This document shows, one piece after another, positions 35,925-44,118 of a DNA stretch of 64,000 bases (positions are counted from its first letter, which is position 1; every line of letters begins with the position of its first letter). The position numbers were made by a program, and so were the translations under genes. Under the pieces are notes generated by a model. It was not told the DNA's origin. It saw nothing but the letters and a program-made list of their open reading frames with translations, and ran no database searches. Source of the stretch: Candidatus Manganitrophaceae bacterium (GTDB lineage: Bacteria; Nitrospirota; Nitrospiria; SBBL01; JAADHI01); the NCBI GenBank assembly GCA_012960925.1, contig DUAG01000043.1:35016-99015 (forward strand). The letters run 5' to 3'.

Positions 35925-37010
35925 ATGAAAAAGTTAGGACTTTATGATGACCATCGACGGGCTGGAGCACACTTCTCCCCTTATGGCGAGTGGGAACTTC
36001 CAGAACATTATGGCGATGTAGGCAGAGAATATCGTGCTGTTCGAAATCGGGTTGGACTTACAGACCTTTCCTCCCAAGGGCACTTCCTGGTGACCGGATC
36101 GGACCGAGATTCCTTTATGCAAAACCTCATCAGTAACGACATGCTCCTCCTTTCAAAAGAACGGGGGATATATACCACCCTGTTGACGGCCAAAGGAAAG
36201 GTTTTGTCCGAGTTCCATCTGTATCCCGTATCCGATGGCTTGTTTATGGAGGTCGAATCGTCGAATTCTGAGAAGACGAAGGAGAATTTGCTGCGCTTCA
36301 AGCTGCGTTCTCAAGTCAAGATAGAAGCGCTTTCCTGGGGGAGGCTCATGGTTTCAGGCCCGCGTGCGAGGCCGCTACTCGAAACATTTTTTGGAGAGAC
36401 GCTTCCATTTATGGAAGAACGATCTTTTTTTGAGAGGGCATGGGAAGGGCACTCTCTTCTCTGCATCAAGCGATCCGTCACAGGAGAAGAAGATTACCAC
36501 CTTTATCTCCCTGAAGAAGGATGTGCCCTCTTATGGAAAAAACTCCTGGTTGTTGGACAGGATCTTGATGCGCTGCCCATTGGTCAGACGGCTCTGGAAA
36601 TCCTTCGTATCGAAGCCGGTTTGCCTCGTTATGGTGATGAAATCGATGAAGATATACTCCCTATCGAGGCGGGTCTTCAGGAAGATGCAATCAGTTACAC
36701 GAAGGGATGCTATCCCGGACAGGAGGTCGTTGCTCGGATAAAGACCTATGGTCATGTGAACAAAAACCTTTATGGACTGGTTTTGGAAGGGTCTGAGCTT
36801 CCGGAACGCAAAGGACAGATCTTCATAGGGGATAAAAAGGTGGGATGGATCACAAGCGTAACCCGGTCGCCCCTGATGGGAAAAATCATTGCCCTGTGTT
36901 ATTTGCGTCAAAAGTTTGCCGTTCCGGGAACCGATCTTGAGGTGGAAGTGGGCAGTGCCCGGACAGCCGCCCAGGCGGCGCCCCTTCCTTTTAAAGGAAG
37001 CTCTGCGTAA
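35925..37010 (+). CDS. ygfZ: YgfZ/GcvT-family folate-binding protein
   Basis: The signature KGCYPGQEVVARIKTYGHVNKNLYGL near residue 265 marks the YgfZ branch, which uses folate to support repair or assembly of iron-sulfur proteins such as MiaB. The N-terminus resembles GcvT (SPYGEWELPEHYGDVGREYRAVRNRVGLTDLS). ATG 35925 is supported by GGAG nine bases upstream; an ATG at 35877 would add 16 residues with a weak ribosome-binding site. It is followed ten bases later by the thiamine-binding-type gene. Confidence 0.88.
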   Translation: MKKLGLYDDHRRAGAHFSPYGEWELPEHYGDVGREYRAVRNRVGLTDLSSQGHFLVTGSDRDSFMQNLISNDMLLLSKERGIYTTLLTAKGKVLSEFHLYPVSDGLFMEVESSNSEKTKENLLRFKLRSQVKIEALSWGRLMVSGPRARPLLETFFGETLPFMEERSFFERAWEGHSLLCIKRSVTGEEDYHLYLPEEGCALLWKKLLVVGQDLDALPIGQTALEILRIEAGLPRYGDEIDEDILPIEAGLQEDAISYTKGCYPGQEVVARIKTYGHVNKNLYGLVLEGSELPERKGQIFIGDKKVGWITSVTRSPLMGKIIALCYLRQKFAVPGTDLEVEVGSARTAAQAAPLPFKGSSA

Positions 37011-37019
37011 GGAGAAACA

Positions 37020-37346
37020 ATGACCGATCAGAAAAAAGACGATACCGTTATACTCTTGGAGTTTTCGATGTCTCCCATGACAGAGGGGGAGAGTGTGAGC
37101 AAGTACGTCTCACGGTCGCTCGAGATCATTGATCAGAGCGGTCTTGAATACCGCCTCAATCCGATGGGCACTGTTATTGAAGGACCATGGGACGAGGTGA
37201 TGGGTGTTGTGAAGGCCTGTTGGGAACGGATGAAAGAAGATTGTGACCGGGTGTCCACCGTGGTGAAGATCGATTATCGGAAAGGAAAAACAGGGAGACT
37301 CGCCAGCAAGATCAAAAGTGTGGAAAAAAACTGGGGCGGAGGTTAG
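37020..37346 (+). CDS. MTH1187/YkoF-type thiamine-binding protein
   Basis: The 108-residue protein has the DUF77 layout: VILLEFSMSPMTEGESVSKYVSRSLEIIDQSGLEYRLNPMGTVIEGPWDEVMGVVKACWERM. These small ferredoxin-fold proteins bind thiamine or related molecules. It lies directly after ygfZ with a strong AAGGAG and is in the same window as a thiSGE cluster. Repeat A-like sequence begins at its stop codon. Confidence 0.88.
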   Translation: MTDQKKDDTVILLEFSMSPMTEGESVSKYVSRSLEIIDQSGLEYRLNPMGTVIEGPWDEVMGVVKACWERMKEDCDRVSTVVKIDYRKGKTGRLASKIKSVEKNWGGG

Positions 37347-37430
37347 AGACTTAATCAGAGCTTCCTTAAAATGGGGAAGGCCTGCATTATAGCATATTTC
37401 AAGAAATGGAAGACGCCTCCGGGAGGCTTG
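37347..37430 (+). repeat. Degenerate repeat family A fragment
   Basis: AGACTTAATCAGAGCTTCCTTA (right end of family A, 37348-37368) is followed by GACGCCTCCGGGAGGC, which recalls the internal hairpin of A1 (GCCTCCGAGAGGC). The order differs from the intact copies, so this is a rearranged remnant. Confidence 0.45.
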
Positions 37431-37441
37431 TGGAAAAACAA

Positions 37442-37828
37442 ATGTCGATTTTGAATGCGGGTGAAAAACCTGTCATGGCAATCTACTTAAAGATACTCGC
37501 CGTTGTCTTTCTTGCGTTGTCTGGGCTCAATTTTGCCTACTTGCTCGGGTTTGGAGATATAAGCCTAGAGAAGATGACGGTTTACTGGTTTCTGGCGAAT
37601 AATGTGTATGCCCTACTCTTTGCTGTTACCGCGATTGGTCTTTGGACCTTGCGCCCCTGGGGGGTCGCTTGTTTTCTTATGGTTGTATCCTCTCAGCTTG
37701 TTTTATATTCTGTATTTCCTGAATATTTTTCAGGGCCTGGGGAAGAACAGCAATCTTTCCGAGGGATTATCAACTTCCATATCTCTATCCTGGGTATCTT
37801 TTTTGTGATCCGGATCAAGGGAAAGTAG
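37442..37828 (+). CDS. Small membrane protein of unknown function
   Basis: Four hydrophobic helices (ILAVVFLALSGLNFAYLLG, WFLANNVYALLFAVTAIGLW, GVACFLMVVSSQLVLYSV, IINFHISILGIFFVIRI) make a compact integral membrane protein. The frame is open from 37406, but that part falls in repeat-derived sequence, so ATG 37442 (or 37475) is more likely. No motif is recognised. Confidence 0.5.
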   Translation: MSILNAGEKPVMAIYLKILAVVFLALSGLNFAYLLGFGDISLEKMTVYWFLANNVYALLFAVTAIGLWTLRPWGVACFLMVVSSQLVLYSVFPEYFSGPGEEQQSFRGIINFHISILGIFFVIRIKGK

Positions 37829-37857
37829 GAACTTTTCCCTCACAAAATGGAAGGTCT

Positions 37858-38430
37858 ATGCAAAACCTCGCCTTTTTAATATTTTTACTTTCGTTTGGCT
37901 CCTTATTTTCCTGCACTGTTCACCCTGAAATCAGAAATGGACCCCTTCTTCTTCGACTTCAAGCTGCAGAAAATGGAGATGCCGAGGCACAATATCGGCT
38001 TGGATTGATGTATTTAAATGGTGAAGGCGTCTCTCAAGATCTCAGGCAGGCGGCCAAGTGGTACCGAAAGTCGGCGGAAAATGGAAATCCTGATGCTCAG
38101 TTTGGCCTGGGTGTATTGTATTTTCACGGTCAGGGTGTGCCCAGGGATACCCGGGAGACGGCCAAGTGGTACCGCAGAGCTGCAGAACAAGGAAGTACTG
38201 ATGGACAGCTTGGGCTGGGTCTGTTGTATTTTTTGGGCAAAGGCGTCCAACAAAATGATAAGGACGCGTACATCTGGTTGGATGTTGCAGCTGCGCAAGG
38301 GCACACGCAGGCCGCAGTTGTTAGAGAGATGATCGAAAAAAACCTTGATCCTGAAACGTTATCCCAAGCAAAAATCCTTTCAAAGGAATACCATATCAAG
38401 TATGTTGCACCTTTCAATGATCCATCTTGA
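37858..38430 (+). CDS. Sel1-repeat lipoprotein
   Basis: The leader ends in SLFSC, a usable lipobox. The mature part holds three Sel1 repeats of 36 residues (AEAQYRLGLMYLNGEGVSQDLRQAAKWYRKSAENG, and two more with GQGVPRD and GKGVQQN), then a short partial repeat. Sel1 solenoids mediate protein-protein contact. No partner is evident. It is preceded by a membrane protein gene 29 bases upstream. Confidence 0.8.
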   Translation: MQNLAFLIFLLSFGSLFSCTVHPEIRNGPLLLRLQAAENGDAEAQYRLGLMYLNGEGVSQDLRQAAKWYRKSAENGNPDAQFGLGVLYFHGQGVPRDTRETAKWYRRAAEQGSTDGQLGLGLLYFLGKGVQQNDKDAYIWLDVAAAQGHTQAAVVREMIEKNLDPETLSQAKILSKEYHIKYVAPFNDPS

Positions 38431-38512
38431 GACCGGACTCGCAAAGGGGAATGGTCTTTCTCCGACATAAAAAGAAGAAGAAATAGACAACATATTTATG
38501 GTAGCCAGATTT

Positions 38513-38698
38513 AAGGAAGATCTGAATAAGTCATGACTCGCTTTTTCAGAGCCAAAATGTCCCGTTTTTGCGTTGTAAATCTTGAACACGCATAGCAAGC
38601 CTACGGAGTTAGTGGGCTACTCTCTGCAATTCGTGTCTTGAATCGGAATATTTTATCTCCTGAAAAACGTAACCCGGACTTATTAAGAGGTTCCTTAA
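38513..38698 (-). repeat. Repeat family A, copy A4 (short form)
   Basis: Ends are AAGGAAGATCTGAATAAGTC and GACTTATTAAGAGGTTCC; the interior has TTGCGTTGTAAATCTTGAACACGCATAGC and CGTGTCTTGAATCGG in the orientation of A2. Its internal deletion differs from that of A3. It lies in the 420-base Sel1-mltB gap; the remaining 150 bases before mltB show no recognised signal. Confidence 0.82.
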
Positions 38699-38849
38699 GG
38701 ACAGGTTCTTTTGACGGGTGAGATCATTGACAAAATGAGGGCCTTCCTCTAGTGTTGGAGGGTTGGGTAAATCCGACCCCGAGAGCTTGTAATTATTGCG
38801 AAGGGGGAGGGTGTGAGATCATTTTGGGATCTGTTGGAGGGGTGAGAAC

Positions 38850-39887
38850 TTGGAAGACCGGAGGATGTTTCTCAAGCTTTTCTTACCGCGGTTTGTTGGG
38901 GTCATCGGGGCGCTTTCTCTGAGTCCCTGGTCGGCATCCTCTGTTTTTGCCGCAACGGGCGGTCGTGTCTCTTTGCAAGACCCGAAATATAAGGCGCTGA
39001 TGCGCGAGCTTGCTCGCTCACACCGCTTTGATCCGGCTGACCTGGATGCTATTTTTAAGAAGGTTGTTTTTCAACATGAAATCATTAAAAAATTCAAACG
39101 GCCCGCCGAGAGGCTTCCCTATTATAAATATCAGGGCCGGTTTATTAATGACCCCCTTATTTTAAAGGGGCAGGTTTATCTTCAAAAGAATGGTCCACTC
39201 CTGCAGGCTGTCGAAGAAAAATTTCAGGTTGAGAAGGAGGTTATCTCAAGTATTCTTGGGATTGAGACAAAATTCGGACAACCGGGGATTGAACGGTACC
39301 GCGCCTTTGATATCCTGAATACCGCCTTTGCCCTTTATACAAGAAGAGAGACCTTCTACCGAAATGAGCTGATCGCGTTTCTTCTCCTTTGCAGGGAAGA
39401 GGGCATTGATCCATTTTCCGTGAAGAGTTCCTACGCCGGTGCCTTTGGTGTTCCGCAATTTATCCCCTCTAGCTTTCGGCGCTATGCCGTTGATTTTGAT
39501 GGAGACGGGAAGCGGGATTTGTGGAAGTCCAAAGGGGACATCTTCGCGAGTGTGGCAAACTATTTGAAGAAATTTGGTTGGAGAAGGAATGAGCGGACGC
39601 ATCTCCCTGTGCAGATCAAGGACGATTCAAAAGAGCTGCGTGCCATGGTCCGGAGGGGCATCAGAAAGACCGTTCTGGCAGGAAAGGCAAAACGGATGGG
39701 GATACGTTTTTCTGAACCCGTATCGGATGAAACAGAGGTCTCGTTTGCCTATTATGAGCCGGAGAAGGGGAAAAAGTCGCTGCTGGCCCTTCTTAATAAT
39801 TTTCGGACCATCACACGGTATAATTTTTCTGTCAACTATGCCCTTGTTGTCATTCATCTCTCCAGGAGTATTTTGGGCAGGGGTTGA
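38850..39887 (+). CDS. mltB: Lytic murein transglycosylase B (MltB family), probable Tat substrate
   Basis: The 345-residue enzyme has the catalytic Glu in SILGIETKFGQPG and the family stretch SYAGAFGVPQFIPSSFRRYAVDFDGDGKRDLW. It cleaves glycan strands to anhydro-muropeptides. With TTG 38850 (GGAGGGG about eight bases upstream) the N-terminus reads MEDRRMFLKLFLPRF, a twin-arginine motif RRxFLK followed by a hydrophobic core. The ATG at 38865 would remove the arginine pair and has no proper spacing. Confidence 0.88.
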   Translation: MEDRRMFLKLFLPRFVGVIGALSLSPWSASSVFAATGGRVSLQDPKYKALMRELARSHRFDPADLDAIFKKVVFQHEIIKKFKRPAERLPYYKYQGRFINDPLILKGQVYLQKNGPLLQAVEEKFQVEKEVISSILGIETKFGQPGIERYRAFDILNTAFALYTRRETFYRNELIAFLLLCREEGIDPFSVKSSYAGAFGVPQFIPSSFRRYAVDFDGDGKRDLWKSKGDIFASVANYLKKFGWRRNERTHLPVQIKDDSKELRAMVRRGIRKTVLAGKAKRMGIRFSEPVSDETEVSFAYYEPEKGKKSLLALLNNFRTITRYNFSVNYALVVIHLSRSILGRG

Positions 39888-40109
39888 TATGCTGCACCAT
39901 GCCGGCTTGGCGATAAAGATACCGCTCTTGTCGGAGTTTGTCTTCGGGCCTATCCTCTATTATTTTCATGATCTTCCCTCCACGAAATTCCCCTTTGCGT
40001 TTTTAATTAAAGGTGGTATTGTCTCTTGATTATGGCTTCAAGCATTTGATTCGGGATGAAAACGCTTGGTGTGAGATCCCACGACGGTTCTGATGAATGA
40101 GGGTTCCAC

Positions 40110-40994
40110 TTGAATAAGTTTTTACTGATCAGCCTGATTGGCGCTGTTTTGAGCATTCCCTCGATTGCCCGGCCTGCAACCATCGGGAACATCGCCGGGA
40201 TGCAAGTCACATCGGGACGGTATTCTCTGGGGATAGAACATGACAGTGTTGCGAATCGGGATATGGCCTTTGATGAAGGGAGCGCATTCACGGTGGACTC
40301 ATTTGGGATCCAACCTGCGCTCTTTCCCGACCCTCTTATCCCCGGGGGACGTATCTCTGATGTTGAGATAAAGTCGAACCGGGTTTTGTTAAGAGGAACG
40401 TGGAGTCCCATGTCGCGGCTTGATTTTTTTGTCAAGTTGGGGATTGCTGACGTTGAATTGAATTATACGATAAAAAGTCCGACCCAGACGGATAAGCATA
40501 TTAAGTACGATGGCAGCATTGGAGTTGCCTATGGTGTGGGGCTCAAAGGGGAGATCACGAACTGGAGATCCTGGGCTGTTATCTCTGAGTTTCAATTCTT
40601 ACGCTATGAGGTCGAGGGTGATTTTACGATTGACGGCCAGGACCTTGCGGCACTACTGTTGCCGAATCTCAACCCAATGCGGTCTGGTTCAAAAGCGGAG
40701 ATCCAGGAACTCCAACTTGCGGTATATATCACAGGGAAGATTGGAATGATGACCCCCTATGGGGGCTTTAAAATTTCAGATCTCTCGATGGATGTGAATA
40801 GCGAGGTAACAGGGAGAGATGGCATTACTGGCTTCTCGACAACGGAGTCGCGCCGCGAAACGCATGAATCGCTTGATCGTGTGGGTGTTTTCCTCGGCAC
40901 AGGGATTGAGATGAACGGCCCGTGGACTGCAAACATCGAATTCAGGTTCATCGATGAAACGGCGGTAAGCATTGGCATCAACCGCCGGTTTTAA
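40110..40994 (+). CDS. Outer-membrane beta-barrel protein
   Basis: After a signal peptide (FLLISLIGAVLSIPSIARPA) the protein alternates amphipathic strands (LDFFVKLGIADVELNYTI, GSIGVAYGVGLKGEITNW, WAVISEFQFLRYEVEGDF) and ends in the aromatic SIGINRRF, a typical Bam signal. About ten strands can be drawn. Start is TTG. It resembles porin-like or attachment-type OMPs of unknown ligand. It is transcribed apart from mdh, which has its own promoter. Confidence 0.72.
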   Translation: MNKFLLISLIGAVLSIPSIARPATIGNIAGMQVTSGRYSLGIEHDSVANRDMAFDEGSAFTVDSFGIQPALFPDPLIPGGRISDVEIKSNRVLLRGTWSPMSRLDFFVKLGIADVELNYTIKSPTQTDKHIKYDGSIGVAYGVGLKGEITNWRSWAVISEFQFLRYEVEGDFTIDGQDLAALLLPNLNPMRSGSKAEIQELQLAVYITGKIGMMTPYGGFKISDLSMDVNSEVTGRDGITGFSTTESRRETHESLDRVGVFLGTGIEMNGPWTANIEFRFIDETAVSIGINRRF

Positions 40995-41027
40995 GACACT
41001 TTTATCCCAAAATTAGATTAGCCTATC

Positions 41028-41056
41028 TTGAAACAGGGTCCTTTTTCAGGTAGAAT
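41028..41056 (+). promoter_or_regulatory. Sigma-70 promoter of mdh
   Basis: TTGAAA (41028-41033), a 17-base spacer and TAGAAT (41051-41056) lie about 50 bases before the mdh start. Confidence 0.65.
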
Positions 41057-41104
41057 GGGCCCTCCTGGAAATTTTATTCAACATTCAAACCCTGTTATTG
41101 AGCA

Positions 41105-42043
41105 ATGATTAAAAAAAATAAGGTAACCATCATCGGGGCCGGACATGTTGGCGGGACAGCGGCGCAACGCTTGGCTGAGAAGGAAATGGCCGATATTGTT
41201 CTGGTGGATATTGAGTCGGATCTTCCGAAGGGGAAAATGCTTGACCTGTCGGAATCGGCCCCGATCTATGGTTATGATGTCCGCTTGGTCGGGACGGCGG
41301 GATATGAAGAGACGGCGCAATCCGACATTGTCGTAATTACCTCAGGCATTCCGAGAAAACCCGGGATGAGCCGGGATGATCTTCTGCGGGTCAATACCGG
41401 GATTGTCAAACAGGTGACGGAGGCGGTCATTCAAAAATCACCGGAGTCGATTCTCCTGGTAGTTTCTAATCCACTTGATGCGATGACTTATGCCGCTTAT
41501 CGGGTGAGCGGTTTCCCACGGGAGAGGGTGATCGGCATGGCGGGGGTACTCGACTCTGCCCGGTTTCGTTCTTTTATTTCCGAGGAACTCGATGTCTCCA
41601 TAGAGAATATCCAGACACTGGTTTTAGGAGGTCATGGCGACAGCATGGTCCCGCTTCCGCGTTATACCACGGTGGCAGGCATTCCCCTGGCCGAACTGAT
41701 TTCTAAGGTGCGTCTTGAGGCCCTGATACAGAGAACGCGCGATGGTGGGGCTGAGATTGTGAAGCTGCTGAAGAAAGGGTCGGCCTATTATGCCCCCTCG
41801 GCGGCAATCGTCGAAATGGTGGAGTCGATCCTGAAAGACAAGAAAAAAATCCTCCCCTGCTCGGCCTTCTGTCAAGGGGAGTATAAAGTTGAGCAAGCGT
41901 TTATCGGTGTCCCGGTGAAACTGGGCCGTAAAGGGATCGAGAAGATTATTGAAATCAACTTGACGCCCGAAGAAGAAGTTTATCTGAAACAATCTGTAGA
42001 AGCAGTTCAGTCCCTCTGTAAGTTTGTCGACAAAGTCCTCTGA
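41105..42043 (+). CDS. mdh: NAD-dependent malate dehydrogenase
   Basis: The 312-residue enzyme of the LDH-like MDH branch has the nucleotide loop [16 protein letters not shown], the substrate Arg pair in [14 protein letters not shown] and R ([14 protein letters not shown]), and the catalytic His in [14 protein letters not shown]. It interconverts malate and oxaloacetate in the TCA cycle. Arg91-like position in GIPRKPG favours malate over lactate. Confidence 0.95.
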   Translation: MIKKNKVTIIGAGHVGGTAAQRLAEKEMADIVLVDIESDLPKGKMLDLSESAPIYGYDVRLVGTAGYEETAQSDIVVITSGIPRKPGMSRDDLLRVNTGIVKQVTEAVIQKSPESILLVVSNPLDAMTYAAYRVSGFPRERVIGMAGVLDSARFRSFISEELDVSIENIQTLVLGGHGDSMVPLPRYTTVAGIPLAELISKVRLEALIQRTRDGGAEIVKLLKKGSAYYAPSAAIVEMVESILKDKKKILPCSAFCQGEYKVEQAFIGVPVKLGRKGIEKIIEINLTPEEEVYLKQSVEAVQSLCKFVDKVL

Positions 42044-42056
42044 TAAGCTCCCCGTT

Positions 42057-42195
42057 CGTAACTATTCAGCATGCGCATTTTTCTTCAGAGTAAAACACGA
42101 AGAGCGGCTTACCGGAGCGTATGTGTATACGCGAGGAAAGGAGCACCACAGCAACGCCTCCATGGAGGCTTAGATGGGTGTGCTGAATAGTTACG
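42057..42195 (-). repeat. Repeat family C, copy C3 (inverted)
   Basis: Ends CGTAACTATTCAGCA and TGCTGAATAGTTACG are 15-base perfect inverted repeats. The interior contains GTATACGCG..GGAGCACCACAGCAACGCC on the plus strand, the reverse of the C1 interior. It lies between mdh and the Rossmann-containing activator. Confidence 0.85.
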
Positions 42196-42313
42196 AGTTC
42201 TTCCCTTCCTCGCAAAGGGTGGCCCCAGGACATTCGTATTCTTGGTTTGGAGGGCTGTTTCCCCTTCCGCAATCTATGAGCTTAGGGATATTCGTGTAAA
42301 GGACAGGACCAGA

Positions 42314-43624
42314 ATGAACAAGGTTGTCATTATCGGCGCAGGAAAAGGGGGAACGGCCCTGATCGAAATCCTTCACAAGGATCCCCTTGTGAAGATCATT
42401 GGCATTGCCGATACCCACCCTGAGGCTCCGGGTCTTGATCTGGCCCGCAGGCTAGGCATTCAAACTGTGACTGATTATCGTCTCCTTATGAAGAACAAGA
42501 TTGATATTGTCATCGATGTGACCGGAAGCAGAGCGGTCCGGGATGCTTTGGAGGAAGAACCCAGTCATATCGAGGTCATCGGGGGGCTTTCGGCAAAATT
42601 TATGTGGCAGCTGATTGAGGAACGGATCAAGAGCAAGGTCATGAAGGAAGAGTTGCGGTCGCGGTATTCGTTCGAGAACATGGTGGGTAAGAATAGCAGT
42701 ATGCTCGAGATCTATCGTCTTATTCCAAAGATTGCCAAGACCAATTCAACGGTTTTGATCGAGGGGGAAAGCGGGACAGGAAAAGAGCTGATCGCCCACT
42801 CGGTTCACCAATTCAGTTTAAGAGAGGATAAACCTTTTATCCGGGTGAACTGTGCCGCTCTGGCCGAAGGCCTTCTGGAGAGCGAACTTTTTGGCCATGT
42901 GAAGGGTGCATTTACCGGGGCCTTGACACATAAACTGGGGCGTTTCGAGTTGGCTGATGGGGGGACACTTTTTTTGGATGAGATCGGTGAGATCAGTCCT
43001 TCAACACAGGTCAAGCTTCTTCGGGTGGTCCAAGACGGAGAGATCGAAAAAGTGGGCGACTCCCGCAGGATCAAAGTCGATGTTCGCTTGATTGCCGCAA
43101 CGAATAAGAACCTCCTGGAGGCGATCAAGACAAAAGAATTCCGGCAGGATCTTTATTACCGGCTCCGCGTTGTTCCGATTTCTCTTCCCCCTCTACGCGA
43201 GCGCAAGGATGATATTCCGCTGTTGGTAGACCACTTTATTCGTCGGTTCAATAAAGATATGGGAAGAAAGGTGAGCCAGATCTCACCGAAGGCAATGGTG
43301 ATCCTGAAGGCCTATGATTTTCCTGGTAATATCCGTGAATTACAGAATATCATTGAGCATGCAATGGTCTTTTGCTCCGGCGATACGCTCGAGGCGGAGC
43401 ATATTCAGAAAGATATTCAACCGACCGGGCGGGAGATCATCGGTCAGGTCATTGAGAAAGAAGACCCCTTGCAGGAGATGGAGCGGGAGTTGATCGTAAA
43501 CGCACTGGGTCAGACGGGCTGGAACTATAAAAAAACGGCAGAGAAACTGAGGATGAGCCGAACCACTCTTTGGAGAAAGATGAAAGAGTATTCTCTGTCG
43601 AAGCCTAAAATAGTTTCAAATTAG
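42314..43624 (+). CDS. Sigma-54 activator with N-terminal Rossmann domain
   Basis: Residues 1-92 form a Rossmann-like domain (MNKVVIIGAGKGGTALIEIL, dinucleotide loop GAGKGG; DIVIDVTG) followed by SAKFMWQLIEERIKSK (93-108). Next comes an AAA+ domain with GESGTGKE (151-158), GAFTGA (198-203) and DEIGE, then a Fis-type helix-turn-helix (NYKKTAEKLRMSRTTLWRKMKEY). The N-terminal region matches that of the kinase at 33127. The gene ends inside a set of palindromes upstream of a sigma-54 promoter, so it probably drives the zinc-ribbon and NuoF genes. ATG 42314 is chosen; the open frame upstream is in poor context. Confidence 0.9.
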   Translation: MNKVVIIGAGKGGTALIEILHKDPLVKIIGIADTHPEAPGLDLARRLGIQTVTDYRLLMKNKIDIVIDVTGSRAVRDALEEEPSHIEVIGGLSAKFMWQLIEERIKSKVMKEELRSRYSFENMVGKNSSMLEIYRLIPKIAKTNSTVLIEGESGTGKELIAHSVHQFSLREDKPFIRVNCAALAEGLLESELFGHVKGAFTGALTHKLGRFELADGGTLFLDEIGEISPSTQVKLLRVVQDGEIEKVGDSRRIKVDVRLIAATNKNLLEAIKTKEFRQDLYYRLRVVPISLPPLRERKDDIPLLVDHFIRRFNKDMGRKVSQISPKAMVILKAYDFPGNIRELQNIIEHAMVFCSGDTLEAEHIQKDIQPTGREIIGQVIEKEDPLQEMERELIVNALGQTGWNYKKTAEKLRMSRTTLWRKMKEYSLSKPKIVSN

Positions 43625-43715
43625 AACATGTTTTATTTTGAAACGTTATCTATTTAACTCATTGTATTTACTTGACAATGTTTAGAAAGTAAACTAATTC
43701 GTTCCATATTGAAAC
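43613..43715. promoter_or_regulatory. Four 15-bp palindromes, likely activator sites
   Basis: GTTTCAAATTAGAAC (43613-43627), GTTTTATTTTGAAAC (43630-43644), GTTTAGAAAGTAAAC (43680-43694) and GTTCCATATTGAAAC (43701-43715) share the pattern GTTTCA-N3-TGAAAC. They lie 70-170 bases upstream of the -24 element at 43782, the usual place for sigma-54 activator binding. The first overlaps the end of the activator gene. Confidence 0.65.
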
Positions 43716-43732
43716 AATAGGGTAAATGATAC

Positions 43733-43772
43733 TTTTATAGTAACTCATTGATTTATTTGAATTACTATAAAA
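43733..43772. promoter_or_regulatory. Perfect 11-bp inverted repeat
   Basis: TTTTATAGTAA (43733-43743) and TTACTATAAAA (43762-43772) flank 18 bases, between the palindromes and the -24 element. It could be a bending site or a second regulator site. Confidence 0.4.
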
Positions 43773-43781
43773 TAATAAAAA

Positions 43782-43798
43782 TGGCATTCATATTGCAT
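43782..43798 (+). promoter_or_regulatory. Sigma-54 promoter of zinc-ribbon/nuoF unit
   Basis: TGGCATTCATATTGCAT matches TGGCAY-N5-TTGCW with GG and GC ten bases apart. It lies 75 bases before the zinc-ribbon start codon. Confidence 0.75.
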
Positions 43799-43872
43799 CT
43801 CTTATTTAACCCTTGGTAAAATATGATCTACATCAATCTTTTTAGAGCCAGGGGTTACGAAGGAGGTTAGAT

Positions 43873-44073
43873 ATGAATTGCCCAAGATGTCACGGAAGAA
43901 TGGCCCCGGAAACATTTCAGGATTTACATGATGATACCGGTCGTCTTTGCTTCTCCGGATATCGCTGTATGGCCTGTGGAGAAATTCTGGATCCGGTCAT
44001 TATGTCGAACCGGGAGAATCGGCCACACATGCAGGCGAGAAACCGAAACCTGATGTCCGCTTCAAGACGATAA
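43873..44073 (+). CDS. Small zinc-ribbon protein (first copy)
   Basis: The 66-residue protein has CPRCHGRM near the N-terminus and CMACGEILDPVIMSNRENR later, two Cys pairs for zinc. AAGGAGG precedes the ATG. A paralog lies at 58863. It is the first gene after the sigma-54 promoter and precedes nuoF by 46 bases. Function unknown; such proteins often accompany sigma-54 regulons. Confidence 0.8.
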   Translation: MNCPRCHGRMAPETFQDLHDDTGRLCFSGYRCMACGEILDPVIMSNRENRPHMQARNRNLMSASRR

Positions 44074-44118
44074 TATTCTTTTTCGCCCGCCAATAAGCTG
44101 TGCCGAAGGGAGTTGATG

